Shown: positions 16,098-24,479, numbered from the stretch's first letter. The stretch is DNA of 28,714 nt from JAKAIY01 sp036258195 (GCA_036258195.1 DATAED010000246.1:1-28714), one strand, 5' to 3'. Program-made: numbers and translations. Notes: generated by a model from the letters alone, not told the origin.

Positions 16098-17843
16098 TTA
16101 CGCCGTCTGGATGTTGGCCGCCGACTGCAAGCCCAGCTCCTCGATGGCCTGCTGGCGCATCAGGAACTTCTGGATCTTGCCCGTCACCGTCATGGGGAAG
16201 CCATCCACGAACTTCCAGTAGCGCGGGATCTTCACTGTCGCGATCTGCCCGCGACAGTAGGCTTGCAGCTCCTCCGGTGTCGCCGTCTCGCCTTCCTTCA
16301 GCTTCACCCAGGCCATCAACTCCTCGCCATACTTCTCGTCTGGCACGCCGATCACCTGCACATCGCTCACCTTCGGGTGGGTGTACAGGAACTCCTCGAT
16401 CTCACGCGGATACAGGTTCTCGCCGCCGCGAATCACCATATCCTTCAGCCGCCCGACGATGTTCACGTAGCCGTCGTCGTCCATCGTCGCCAGGTCGCCG
16501 GTGTGCATCCAGCGCGCCGAGTCGATGGCCTTGCTGGTCGCCTCCGGATTTTCCCAGTAGCCCAGCATCACCACGTAGCCACGGGTCAGCAGCTCGCCCG
16601 GCTGCCCGCGCGGCACGACATCGCCCGTCGCCGGATCGATGACCTTGACCTCGACATACGGATGAATCTGCCCCACCGTGCTCACCCGCTTCTCCAGCGG
16701 ATCATCGGTGTGCGACTGGAAGGAGACGGGGCTGGTCTCCGTCATGCCGTAGCAGATCTCGACCTCGCTCATGTGCATCTTGTCGATCACCTGGCGCATC
16801 ACCTGCACCGGGCAGGGCGAGCCAGCCATCACACCCGTGCGCAGGCTGCTGAAGTCGTACTTGTCGAAGTCGGGGTGCGCCAGCTCGGCGATGAACATCG
16901 TTGGCACGCCATAGAGCGAGGTGCAGCGCTCCGCCTCCACCGCCTCCATCGTGGAGGCCGGCTCGAACGCCTCCGCTGGGAAGACAATCGTCGAGCCGTG
17001 TGTCATGCAGGCCAGCACGCCCAGCACCATCCCAAAGCAATGATACATCGGCACGGGGATGCACAGCCGGTCGTTCTCGGTGAAGTGTTGCAGGTGCGCG
17101 ATGAAATAGCCGTTGTTGAGGATGTTGTGGTGACTCAGCGTCGCGCCCTTGGGGTTGCCGGTGGTGCCGCTGGTGTACTGGATGTTGATGGGGCTGTCGA
17201 ATTGCTGCGCCGCCTGCCGCTCCGCTAGCGCCTGCTCACTGACCTCCTGCGAGCGTCCCAGTATCTCGCCCCAGATCCACATCCCCGGCGCCCGCTCATC
17301 GCCCAGGCGGATCACATGCCGCAGGCGTGGCAGGCGGTGGCTGTCGAGCTGCCCCGGCGCGCTGTGCTCCAGCTCCGGGCAGAGTGTCTGCACCATTTGC
17401 GTGTAATCGGTCGTGCGGAAGTTGGGCGCCAGCGCCAGCGTCGAGCAGCCCGACTGATTCAGCGCGTACTCCAGCTCGTGCAGCCGATAGGCGGGGTTGA
17501 TGTTGACCAGGATCGCGCCGATCTTGGCCGTGGCAAACTGGATGATCACCCACTCCGCGCGGTTGGGCGCCCAGATGCCGACGCGGTCGCCCTGCTTCAC
17601 CCCCAGCGCCAGCAGCCCGCGCGCGCAGCGATCTACCTCGGCCTGCAATTCGCGCCAGGTGTAGCGCAGATGCTGCTGGCGCGACACCAGCGCCTCGTGG
17701 TCGGGGAAGCGCGCCACGGTCAGATCGAATGCGTCGCCAATCGTCATGCCGAGCAGCGGCGTATCGCTCACGCCGCTCACATAGCTCCCCACCTTCACGC
17801 CGACCTGCTGGGGAACTGTCTCCACTCCTGACGTCGTCTGCAT
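16098..17843 (-). CDS. AMP-forming fatty acyl-CoA synthetase
   Basis: Activates fatty acids to acyl-CoA with ATP via an acyl-adenylate. The 581-residue protein has all motifs of the adenylate-forming family: the P-loop YTSGTTGNPKG at 223-233, YGMTETSP at 365-372, TGD at 448-450, GRLKD at 464-468 followed by GGENLYP, and the catalytic lysine in TGKIQK (556). The GGENLYPREIEEFLYTHP segment is of the medium/long-chain acyl-CoA ligase type. No signal or membrane segment. The ATG at 17843 follows AGGAGGGTGAT. A perfect TTGACA promoter lies about 140 bases upstream. It has no beta-oxidation neighbours, so chain length is not determined by context. Confidence 0.93.
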   Translation of the reverse strand: MQTTSGVETVPQQVGVKVGSYVSGVSDTPLLGMTIGDAFDLTVARFPDHEALVSRQQHLRYTWRELQAEVDRCARGLLALGVKQGDRVGIWAPNRAEWVIIQFATAKIGAILVNINPAYRLHELEYALNQSGCSTLALAPNFRTTDYTQMVQTLCPELEHSAPGQLDSHRLPRLRHVIRLGDERAPGMWIWGEILGRSQEVSEQALAERQAAQQFDSPINIQYTSGTTGNPKGATLSHHNILNNGYFIAHLQHFTENDRLCIPVPMYHCFGMVLGVLACMTHGSTIVFPAEAFEPASTMEAVEAERCTSLYGVPTMFIAELAHPDFDKYDFSSLRTGVMAGSPCPVQVMRQVIDKMHMSEVEICYGMTETSPVSFQSHTDDPLEKRVSTVGQIHPYVEVKVIDPATGDVVPRGQPGELLTRGYVVMLGYWENPEATSKAIDSARWMHTGDLATMDDDGYVNIVGRLKDMVIRGGENLYPREIEEFLYTHPKVSDVQVIGVPDEKYGEELMAWVKLKEGETATPEELQAYCRGQIATVKIPRYWKFVDGFPMTVTGKIQKFLMRQQAIEELGLQSAANIQTA

Positions 17844-17957
17844 AGAGGATCACCCTCCTGCGCTGTGCGACGCCGCACGACGCCGCCACGCGCTCGCTGC
17901 TGGCCTGCCATCCCTGGCGTCGCCACTGCGGTCGCCTCACTGCGCCCGCGTGGCCAT

Positions 17958-17987
17958 ATCATGTTCGCCCGCCGCGCCACGTGTCAA
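17958..17987 (-). promoter_or_regulatory. Promoter of the acyl-CoA synthetase gene
   Basis: On the minus strand TTGACA (17987-17982) and CATGAT (17963-17958), 18 bases apart; expected start about 108 bases before the ATG. Confidence 0.6.
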
Positions 17988-18005
17988 CTGCGAGGTGGGA
18001 GCGCG

Positions 18006-18053
18006 AACCCTCGCCCCTGCCCCTCTCCCAGAGGGAGCGGGCTGGGGTGAGGG
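18006..18053 (-). repeat. Dispersed G/C palindromic repeat, copy 7
   Basis: CCCTCTCCCAGAGGGAG hairpin followed by GGGCTGGGGTGAGGG, just past the stop of the PAP2 gene on the minus strand. Confidence 0.6.
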
Positions 18054-18067
18054 CTGCGCCCCACGTC

Positions 18068-18796
18068 TCACGCCAGCCCCACCGCCGCCGCCAGCTGCAC
18101 GACGGGCTGAAAGATGCGTCCCGTCAGCGGCAGCAGCCCGAAGGCCAGCGCAACGCCCACCGCCGCGCAGACCGCGCCGCCCACGATGTCGATCGGATAG
18201 TGGACGCCGACGTAGACGCGCGCGAACCCGATCAAGACGGCCATCGCCACGGCTAACAGCGCGCCCAGCAGCGCCGGAGCCACGCGCCCCAGTCGCGCGC
18301 CCGCCCGCTCGCGTGAGAAGCGTCCCAGCAGCCAGATCACATAGAACACCAGCGTCAGCGCGATGGACATCGCCACTGCTTCGTGGTCGCTGGGGAAGGA
18401 GGCGTCCGCCGCGTGCGCGATCAGCTTATGTGCGAGGCTGGGATGCGAGATGAACGGGCGCGGCTCGAAGATCAGCGCGCCCAGCAAGATGTTCAGGCAG
18501 AGCGCCAGCCCCACGCCGACGACCGCGCTCAGCAGCGCGCGCTGCCCCAGCCAGCGATCGCGCTCCGCCTCGCCCGCGCCCACGCGCCGCGCCAGCCAGC
18601 GGCTGAAGGGCGACCAGCGCGCCAGCACGAACCACACCAGCAGCAGAACCAGAGGCAGCGCGAAGATCAGATCATTTGCCCCAAACACCATGACGTGGTC
18701 GAGCGTGGCCGAGTGGCCCGCCAGCCCATTGATGTCCAGAAAGCCCTGCCAGTTATCGCGCAACTCGGTCGATACCAGCGGCTGGATTGGATCCAT
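18068..18796 (-). CDS. PAP2-family lipid phosphatase (possible UppP function)
   Basis: Membrane phosphatase of 242 residues with about five or six transmembrane segments. The PAP2 signature is present: RPF at 113-115, FPSDH at 134-138 (the PSGH motif with the PSDH variant seen in BcrC-type enzymes), and RVYVGVHYPIDIVGG at 193-207 with His199 and Asp203. BcrC-type PAP2 enzymes dephosphorylate undecaprenyl pyrophosphate to recycle the cell-wall lipid carrier; that role is likely but not proven, and other lipid phosphates are possible. The ATG at 18796 has only a distant ribosome binding site (GAGAGG, about 13 bases). It is divergent from the next operon. Confidence 0.85.
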   Translation of the reverse strand: MDPIQPLVSTELRDNWQGFLDINGLAGHSATLDHVMVFGANDLIFALPLVLLLVWFVLARWSPFSRWLARRVGAGEAERDRWLGQRALLSAVVGVGLALCLNILLGALIFEPRPFISHPSLAHKLIAHAADASFPSDHEAVAMSIALTLVFYVIWLLGRFSRERAGARLGRVAPALLGALLAVAMAVLIGFARVYVGVHYPIDIVGGAVCAAVGVALAFGLLPLTGRIFQPVVQLAAAVGLA

Positions 18797-19027
18797 CGAA
18801 CCCGTACATCCTCTCTGTGGGCAGACGCCTGCGCACGTCGTCGTCGCGCGTCAGTGTGAAGCGGCTGTTATGACGATCATACGCCCTTTGGATGAGAATG
18901 TCGTGAGCGCGCCTTGGTAGTCCTGCTCGCAGCGTGGCGCGCTGCAAATGCCCCAGCGCGTGACCGCCGCTCCATCGCCGCTCGTCCTCTCTGGCAGACC
19001 CTGTGCGCTGGAGTGACACGGCGTCGA

Positions 19028-19033
19028 TATGAT
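19028..19033 (+). promoter_or_regulatory. -10 element of the rsmD operon
   Basis: TATGAT at 19028-19033, one base from consensus. No clear -35. The ATG inside it is therefore an unlikely translation start, and the GTG at 19074 is preferred. Confidence 0.45.
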
Positions 19034-19073
19034 ACGCTACAGGGCGCCACTGGCGAGGAAAGAGAGGCTGGCA

Positions 19074-20465
19074 GTGCGCGACGATTCGATCACCCGCGAT
19101 GCGCGGGACGCTGACCATATCTGGCTGCGGCAATCGGTCACCTTCAGCGTGAACGGGCAGACCCGCACGCTGGAGATGGCGCTGCCGCTGCGCCCCGGCG
19201 CCACGCCCGATGAGGTGGATGCGCTGCTCGATGAGGCCGACGCGGGCATGCGCCGCCTCTCGCAGCGGCTCGATGCGCACCTGGCCGAGGTCACCGCCGC
19301 GCCCATCTCCGCGCCCATCTCCGCGCCTGCCGCTGCGCCTGAGCGCCCCGCGCCTGCCGAGCGCCCTGCGCCTGCCGAGCGCCCTGCCCCGCCGCCCGCG
19401 CGCCGCCCCACCACGCCACAGCCCGCCGCCGCGCCAGTTCCCGCGCCAGCTCCCGCGTCAGCCAGCGGTGGCCCCGACCTCACGCGCCCGGAGTTCCTGG
19501 CCGCCATCCGTGCGCTAGGCCTCGACGCGCGCACCGTGATGGAGCGTCTCAAGGTGCGCTCGCTCGATGGCCTCAACCTGCGCGAGTCACTCGAATTGCT
19601 GCGCCGCCAGTCGCTGCGCGATGGCGCCGCGCCAGAGTCGCCCGCCAACTCAGCGGCCCGCCCGCCCGCCATCTCAGAGGAGCGCGCCGCCGCGCTGGCC
19701 GCCATGCCCGCGCCCATCGGTCGGGCCGACGCCGCGCGCTTTGAGGAGGAAGAGGACGGCCCCGCGTTCGAGGTGTCGTATCCCGATCCGGACGATCTGC
19801 CCGGCCTGGACGACGACTTCGCCGAGGAGGAGTTCGCGCCGCAGGAGATGACGCCCGCCGCCGCGCTGGACGACGTGCCAGATGGCCTGAATGAGCCGCC
19901 CGCCGCTCCCGTGGCCGCCGCGCCCGCGACGTCATCAGCCCCGCCAGAGCCGGAAGCGGAGCGGGAGCCGCCTGCCGTCATCCGCGCGCGCGAGGTGATC
20001 GCCGCACTGCGCGCCGCACATACCGGCGGCCAGCCCACCGCTCAGCAGCGCAAGGCCTATGCGAACATGGTCGTGGGCGAACTGGGCGAGGCCAAGGCCG
20101 CTGGCGTCATTCGCGCCGTGTGGAGTCTCACGCCCGACAAGCTCGGCTCCGAGCAGTACGACGAATTGATCCGCTGGGGCAAGCTCGACACCTTCGCCGA
20201 CGAAGTGGAGTCTGTGCTGGATCTGCTGCGCGCCGAGTGGATCGCGCAGCATGGCGCTGGCCAGCCCGCCGCGGCGCCCGCTGCGTCTGCTGAGCAGCCG
20301 ACGAAGCCCGCCGCGCGCCGACCCGCCGCCAGCGCCGCTGAGGGCGCAGCCGAGAGCGCGCCACAGGAGCAGCCGCCCGCGCCGCGACCCGCCCCGCGTG
20401 GGCGCTCCGCCTCAGCCAACTCAGCCAGCTCGCGCGCCGACTCCCGAACGCAGGGAGGCGCTTGA
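19074..20465 (+). CDS. Disordered Pro/Ala-rich protein, 463 aa
   Basis: Family not recognised. Three predicted ordered islands are separated by long disordered stretches. Residues about 10-75 (WLRQSVTFSVNGQTRTLEMAL, DEVDALLDEADAGMRRLSQRL) look like a beta-hairpin plus helix. A second helical piece follows a PAERPAP-repeat linker (PEFLAAIRALGLDARTVMERLKV). A third, near residues 320-395 (REVIAALRAAHTGG, QRKAYANMVVGELGEAKAAGVI, DELIRWGKLDTFADEVESVLDLL), is helical and the best conserved looking. An acidic stretch lies between, and the tail is again Pro/Ala-rich. GTG at 19074 follows GAGAGG. The rsmD start lies one base past its stop, so the two genes are almost certainly co-translated. Confidence 0.75.
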   Translation: MRDDSITRDARDADHIWLRQSVTFSVNGQTRTLEMALPLRPGATPDEVDALLDEADAGMRRLSQRLDAHLAEVTAAPISAPISAPAAAPERPAPAERPAPAERPAPPPARRPTTPQPAAAPVPAPAPASASGGPDLTRPEFLAAIRALGLDARTVMERLKVRSLDGLNLRESLELLRRQSLRDGAAPESPANSAARPPAISEERAAALAAMPAPIGRADAARFEEEEDGPAFEVSYPDPDDLPGLDDDFAEEEFAPQEMTPAAALDDVPDGLNEPPAAPVAAAPATSSAPPEPEAEREPPAVIRAREVIAALRAAHTGGQPTAQQRKAYANMVVGELGEAKAAGVIRAVWSLTPDKLGSEQYDELIRWGKLDTFADEVESVLDLLRAEWIAQHGAGQPAAAPAASAEQPTKPAARRPAASAAEGAAESAPQEQPPAPRPAPRGRSASANSASSRADSRTQGGA

Positions 20466-20466
20466 G

Positions 20467-21060
20467 ATGCGCGTCATCGCGGGGAGCGCCAAGGGGCGGC
20501 GCCTCAAAGCGCCCGATACCCTCGACACGCGGCCCATCCTCGACCGCGTCAAGACGGCGCTCTTCGACATCCTCGCGCCAGACATCGTGGAGTCGCGCTT
20601 CCTCGATCTCTTCGCTGGCACCGGCCAGATCGGCATCGAGGCGCTCAGTCGGGGCGCCGCTGCAGCCACCTTCGTCGAGCTGAGCGGCGCCATCATCAAG
20701 CTGATCCAGGAGAATCTGGCGATCACGCGGCTTGCAGCCAACGCCGAGGTCATCCGCGCCGACGCCTTCGCCTTCCTGCGCGACGCCCACGCCCGCCGCC
20801 GCCAGTTCGACATCGTCTACGTTGCGCCGCCACAATATCAGCAGATGGCCGCCCGCGCCCTCGAACAGCTCGACCGCGCGCCACTCAGCCCGCCCGGCGG
20901 CCTCGTCGTCGTCCAGATTCACCCGCGCGAGCGCCCAGACATCGCGGCGGTCGCGCTGGCCCGCCTGCGCCTCTATGACGAGCGCACATATGGCAGCACG
21001 CTGCTGATGTTCTTTGAGCAACCCGAGGATGAGCCGACCACCCAGGAGACAGTCCCATGA
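20467..21060 (+). CDS. rsmD: RsmD-family 16S rRNA guanine-N2 methyltransferase
   Basis: SAM-dependent enzyme that methylates G966 of 16S rRNA in the small ribosomal subunit. The 197-residue product starts MRVIAGSAKGRRLKAP, as RsmD does, and has TRPILDRVKTALFDIL, the SAM-binding LDLFAGTGQIGIEALSRGA (47-64), and the acidic residue at the end of strand 2 (FVE). The catalytic motif, usually DPPY, reads VAPPQY at 119-124: the aspartate is replaced and a residue inserted. I associate this variant with Chloroflexota. ATG at 20467 is chosen because RsmD starts there; the in-frame sequence upstream belongs to the preceding gene in another frame. It overlaps the next gene by four bases (ATGA). Confidence 0.9.
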   Translation: MRVIAGSAKGRRLKAPDTLDTRPILDRVKTALFDILAPDIVESRFLDLFAGTGQIGIEALSRGAAAATFVELSGAIIKLIQENLAITRLAANAEVIRADAFAFLRDAHARRRQFDIVYVAPPQYQQMAARALEQLDRAPLSPPGGLVVVQIHPRERPDIAAVALARLRLYDERTYGSTLLMFFEQPEDEPTTQETVP

Positions 21061-21533
21061 ACCGGCCCAGCAAATTTTCCTTCATCGATGAGAGCGAGGC
21101 CGTGCGTCGGCTGGATGTCGATCGCGATACCCTGCTCGCCTTCGTGCGCGAGAAGCGGCTCAAAGCCTACCCCGGCGTCGGCAAGGGCAATTTCTATCGC
21201 CTCAGCGAGGTGGATGCGCTGGCCACCGAGCTGCATGGCGCGCGCGAGCAGCCCGCCGAATCCGCCGCCGAGCAGGCGCCCGGCAAGGGCAAGCTCTTCG
21301 ATCCGGCGTACAAGGTGCATGTGCGCCTGCAAGCCGACCTGAAGTGGTACGACCTCAGCGACGACGACCTGCGCGCCTGGGTGCGCGAGATGACCGCCGA
21401 CGGCTACAGCCGCCAGCGCGCCAACATCACGATGGTGATGGATCGCCTCCAGCAGCTCATCGCGCTGATGGATGAATCGGTGGCAGGCTGGCAGGAGCTC
21501 AAGCCCACCCAGCCGCCCACTCCCTCCGAATAG
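21057..21533 (+). CDS. Helix-turn-helix DNA-binding protein
   Basis: Product of 158 residues. Residues about 10-60 form an excisionase/MerR-like helix-turn-helix (ESEAVRRLDVDRDTLLAFV, then KRLKAYPGVGKGNFYRLSEVDAL), a pattern that binds DNA by a winged helix. A polar linker follows (REQPAESAAEQAPGKGK), then a helical C-terminal region (WYDLSDDDLRAWVREM, QRANITMVMDRLQQLIALMDES) that may dimerise. The start codon overlaps the rsmD stop (ATGA), so it is translationally coupled. It could regulate its own operon, but its targets are unknown. Confidence 0.75.
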   Translation: MNRPSKFSFIDESEAVRRLDVDRDTLLAFVREKRLKAYPGVGKGNFYRLSEVDALATELHGAREQPAESAAEQAPGKGKLFDPAYKVHVRLQADLKWYDLSDDDLRAWVREMTADGYSRQRANITMVMDRLQQLIALMDESVAGWQELKPTQPPTPSE

Positions 21534-21581
21534 CCCCATCACGGGCTATCCTGCCTGCCCCGCGCGGAATCCTCTGGCCTG

Positions 21582-21623
21582 GGTTCCCCCTCCCTGAAGG
21601 GGAGGGGGTCAGGGGGAGAGGTC
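21582..21623 (-). repeat. Dispersed G/C palindromic repeat, copy 8
   Basis: GGTTCCCCCTCCCTGAAGGG, then GAGGGGGTCAGGGGGAGAGG. Close relative of copy 1, past the stop of the helix-turn-helix gene. Confidence 0.65.
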
Positions 21624-21659
21624 GCGCCTGGTCGCCAGCAAACAAATTGCCTTGCCTGA

Positions 21660-21691
21660 GGTTCCTCTTCCTGGGACTGGGGGAGAGGTCG
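21660..21691 (-). repeat. Dispersed G/C palindromic repeat, copy 9 (degenerate)
   Basis: GGTTCCTCTTCCTGGGACTG then GGGGAGAGGTCG. A decayed copy just 37 bases from copy 8, in the convergent gap before the DUF2807 gene. Confidence 0.45.
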
Positions 21692-21692
21692 T

Positions 21693-22283
21693 TCAGCGCC
21701 CCGGCTTGATCGAGCCGATGCCTGTCACACGCGGGCGCACCTCTGCCGACCCGTAGTACGTCACCTTGCCCACGCCGGTCACGGTCGCGTCCAGTCTCTC
21801 GTCGGCGTAGACGTGCGCATAGCCCGCGCCGGTGATCTTCACGCGCGTCTCTCTGGTCTTGAAGTCCTTCGCCTCGTAGCCACCTGCGCCAGAGACCATC
21901 ACCGTCTGCGTCTGCGCGCTGCCTGTCAGTTCCATCTTCCCCGCGCCAGAGAAGCGCACATCGAGCGTATCGGTGTTGATGTCGCTGGCGTGGATCGAGG
22001 CCGCGCCCGAGAGGTCAATCTCCTCCAGCGACCTGACGGTCAGCGTGAAGATGATCTTGCTCTTGGGATTGATCGTCACATGCCCCTCCATCCCGATTTC
22101 GAGCGTGCCGCCGTGCACGCGCGTCGTGATGTAGGGCAGCACATTGTCGTCTGCGCTCACCGTGAGCGACTCTTCCCCGGTCTGCGTGATGTTCAGCACG
22201 CCGACACTTTCGAAGCGAATTCGCGTGAACGCGCTGACTTCGCGCGTCTCCGTCGCCACCTGCCCAGAGCCAACCGTTGGCAT
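21693..22283 (-). CDS. DUF2807 (head GIN) protein without signal peptide
   Basis: Product of 196 residues that folds as a beta-helix-like GIN domain. Typical motifs are FTRIRFESVGVLNITQTGEE, the VSADDNVLPYI strand, IDLSGAASI, VRFSGAGKMEL, MVSGAGGYEAKDF, VKITGAGYAHVYADERLDAT and VTYYGSAEVRP. It is similar over the whole length to the next gene, so the two are a tandem duplication. Unlike it, this copy lacks a signal peptide or lipobox: it starts MPTVGSGQVATETREVSAF after a GAAGGAG box. A cytoplasmic location is therefore inferred. The function of DUF2807 proteins is not known. Confidence 0.85.
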   Translation of the reverse strand: MPTVGSGQVATETREVSAFTRIRFESVGVLNITQTGEESLTVSADDNVLPYITTRVHGGTLEIGMEGHVTINPKSKIIFTLTVRSLEEIDLSGAASIHASDINTDTLDVRFSGAGKMELTGSAQTQTVMVSGAGGYEAKDFKTRETRVKITGAGYAHVYADERLDATVTGVGKVTYYGSAEVRPRVTGIGSIKPGR

Positions 22284-22399
22284 CGCGCCACTCCTTCTCG
22301 TCATCTCGTCGTTATTGGGACGCTGCGCGCTCTACGCGCGCGACATGTTCACCATACGCGCGAGTGGCCGCCCGGTTGCGCACGGATGCGATCCGCGTG

Positions 22400-23107
22400 T
22401 CACTTTCCCTGCTTGATCGAGCCTGTGCCTGACACAGACTGCGTCACCTTCGGCGAGCCATAATAGGTCACCGTGCCTGCGCCGCTGATCGTCGCGTTGA
22501 GCGTCTGGTTTGCGGTAACAGTCGCGTTCCCGATTCCGCTGATCTCCACAGTGGAGCCGCTGGTCTTGAAATCTCTGGCGTTGTAGGAGCCGGCGCCAGA
22601 AATGGTCACGGATTGCGACTGTGCGCTACCCGAAATCGTCAGTGTCCCGGCGCCCGAACACGTTACTTGTAGCGCATCCGTTGTAATGTTCACTGCGTTG
22701 ATCGTCGCAGCGCCCGAGAGGTCGAGAGCGTTGAGTTGCTTGACTGTCAGCGTGTAGGTGATTGGCTTGGTCGGTGTGATTGATTGTCCCTGCTTCACGC
22801 CGAGTGTCAGGGTTCCGTCGCTCACGTCTGAGGTGAGTAGTGGCAGCAGGTTGTCCTCCGCGCTGATCGTCAGCGATTCCGTTCCCGTCTGTGCGATGTT
22901 GAGGATACCTGCGCCAGAGAGTCGCACCTTGGTATAGCCACTGACCGCGCGAGATGCTGTCTTGACGTTGCCCGATCCCTTCGTCGTCCCCAGGCCCAGA
23001 ATGCCGCTGCAGCCGCTCATGCTCATCGTCAGACCCAGCGTCACCAGCGCCAGCAGCGCCAGCTTCCAGAATCGCCATCCTACCAGGGTCGTGTGTTGGT
23101 GTGACAT
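22400..23107 (-). CDS. DUF2807 (head GIN) lipoprotein
   Basis: Product of 235 residues. Residues 1-33 are a lipoprotein signal: basic N-region, hydrophobic LALLALVTLGLTM, and lipobox with Cys33 (MSGC). The mature part has the GIN repeats VRLSGAGILNIAQTG, ISAEDNLLPLL, LDLSGAATI, VTCSGAGTLTISGSAQSQSV, TISGAGSYNARDF, GIGNATVTANQTLNATISG and VTYYGSPKVTQSVSGTGSIKQGK. It should be anchored to the outer face of the membrane. It is the likely ancestor of the downstream copy on the same strand, or the reverse. A -10-like TATACT lies about 60 bases upstream. Confidence 0.88.
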   Translation of the reverse strand: MSHQHTTLVGWRFWKLALLALVTLGLTMSMSGCSGILGLGTTKGSGNVKTASRAVSGYTKVRLSGAGILNIAQTGTESLTISAEDNLLPLLTSDVSDGTLTLGVKQGQSITPTKPITYTLTVKQLNALDLSGAATINAVNITTDALQVTCSGAGTLTISGSAQSQSVTISGAGSYNARDFKTSGSTVEISGIGNATVTANQTLNATISGAGTVTYYGSPKVTQSVSGTGSIKQGK

Positions 23108-23166
23108 AGGGCGCCTCCCCTAACCCCTGCCGATCATCCTGCGTCAGCCTCTTGTGACGCCCACAC

Positions 23167-23172
23167 AGTATA
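23167..23172 (-). promoter_or_regulatory. Candidate -10 of the DUF2807 gene pair
   Basis: The minus strand reads TATACT at 23172-23167, about 60 bases upstream of the lipoprotein start. It is not of the extended type. Confidence 0.35.
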
Positions 23173-23273
23173 CGTACACTGGTATCGCTTTCATGTCACA
23201 ACATGCGCCAGTGCGGGAGCGGGGAGCAGCGGCCAGAGCAGGCGGTGAAACGGTGATGAGAGGCTACGAGAGG

Positions 23274-24407
23274 CTACGAGAGGCGGGCGTGCTTGTGGCC
23301 GGACTGGCGCGCGTGGTCGGGATGATCAGGATGATCGAGCCCGCCGCCGCAGTTCTGCGCACAGTAGAGGCTCTCTGCCGCGCCTGGCTCGCAAGCGCAG
23401 AAGCCATCGTGAGACTCATGCGCCGCGCTCTCAAATTGGATCGTCGTATGCCCGATGCGATAGCGCTCGCGCAGCATCGCCGTCACGTCGTCGAGGATGG
23501 CGGCGCTGGCGCTCGGTGGGATGTCGTCGATGACGCAGTGGCACGAGAGCGCCCGCATCCCGCTGGTGATCGTCCAGACGTGCAGATCGTGCACCGCGCG
23601 CACGCCCGGCGTCTGGAGAATGTCGCGCGCCACATCCTCCGTCGAGATGTCGGCGGGGGTGGACTCCATCAGGATGTTAACCGTCTCCACGATCAGCCGC
23701 AGCGCGCCAAAGGCGATCAGCGCGGCGATGGCGACCGAGATGATGGGGTCTACCCAGGTCGCGCCGCTCAGCGCGATCACCACCGCGCCCAGCACCACCG
23801 CCGCTGAGGCGCCGATGTCGCCCACGGCATGCAGCAGCGCCGCGCGAGTATTCAGATTGTGCTCGCCGCCGTGCAGCCGCCGCGCGATGAAGAGGTTGAC
23901 GGCGATGGCCAGCAGCGCCGCGACGATCATGATGTCGGGATGCACTGGCTCTGGCGATTGCAAACGCTGCCACGCCTCAAAACCAATCACCAGCGCGATC
24001 ACCACCAGCGTCACGCCATTGAAGAGCGCCACCAGGATGCCGACGCGATGGTAGCCGAAGGTGCGACGCTCGTTGGGCAGGCGCTCGGCCTGCGCAGCGG
24101 CGAACCACGCCAGCCCCAGCGCCACCACATCGGTCAGCACATGGCCAGCGTCCGAGAGCAGCGCCAGCGAGTGCGAGAGCAGCCCGCCCGCTACCTCGAC
24201 CAGCAGAATCGCCGCCGTTAGCAGGAAGCCCAGTCGCAGCGCCTGACGCGACGCGGCATGTGTGTGCGTATGGAGATGGTTGTGACCGCCAGATGGCGGT
24301 TGGTCTGGCAGGTGGCCTGGCGTCTGACTCACGCGCTGGCCTGGCCGTAGGGCGCGGTCAGGCGCTGGCCGTCGGCCCTTCGCCGATCGTTGCGCCTGTG
24401 TCGCCAT
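23274..24407 (-). CDS. Cation diffusion facilitator (CzcD/ZitB-like exporter)
   Basis: Proton-coupled exporter of zinc or a related divalent metal. The 377-residue protein has a His-rich N-terminus (GGHNHLHTHTHAAS), six membrane segments, and the two metal-site motifs of the family, HxxxD: SDAGHVLTDVVALG in TM2 and HAVGDIGASAAV in TM5. The cytoplasmic domain (ARDILQTPGVRAVHDLHVWTITSG) has the usual V-H-D-L-H-V-W. After it comes an unusual tail rich in Cys and His (FCACEPGAAESLYCAQNCGG, then DHPDHPDHARQSGHKHARLS), which looks like a metal-binding extension. ATG at 24407 follows AAGGTGAG and lies behind an extended -10 promoter. Confidence 0.92.
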   Translation of the reverse strand: MATQAQRSAKGRRPAPDRALRPGQRVSQTPGHLPDQPPSGGHNHLHTHTHAASRQALRLGFLLTAAILLVEVAGGLLSHSLALLSDAGHVLTDVVALGLAWFAAAQAERLPNERRTFGYHRVGILVALFNGVTLVVIALVIGFEAWQRLQSPEPVHPDIMIVAALLAIAVNLFIARRLHGGEHNLNTRAALLHAVGDIGASAAVVLGAVVIALSGATWVDPIISVAIAALIAFGALRLIVETVNILMESTPADISTEDVARDILQTPGVRAVHDLHVWTITSGMRALSCHCVIDDIPPSASAAILDDVTAMLRERYRIGHTTIQFESAAHESHDGFCACEPGAAESLYCAQNCGGGLDHPDHPDHARQSGHKHARLS

Positions 24408-24470
24408 ACTCACTCACCTTCTTTGCCCTTGCCCTGGCGCCTGAATGGAACTCATGCGGCGCCTGCTCAC

Positions 24471-24479
24471 AGTATAGCA
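24471..24479 (-). promoter_or_regulatory. Extended -10 promoter of the CDF gene
   Basis: On the minus strand TGCTATACT, an extended -10, about 64 bases upstream of the start. No -35 recognised. Confidence 0.5.

Noticed and set aside
19037..20038. Long minus-strand Ser/Ala-rich frame opposite the disordered protein
   Set aside because: Low-complexity shadow. The plus frame is coupled to rsmD and has a ribosome binding site.
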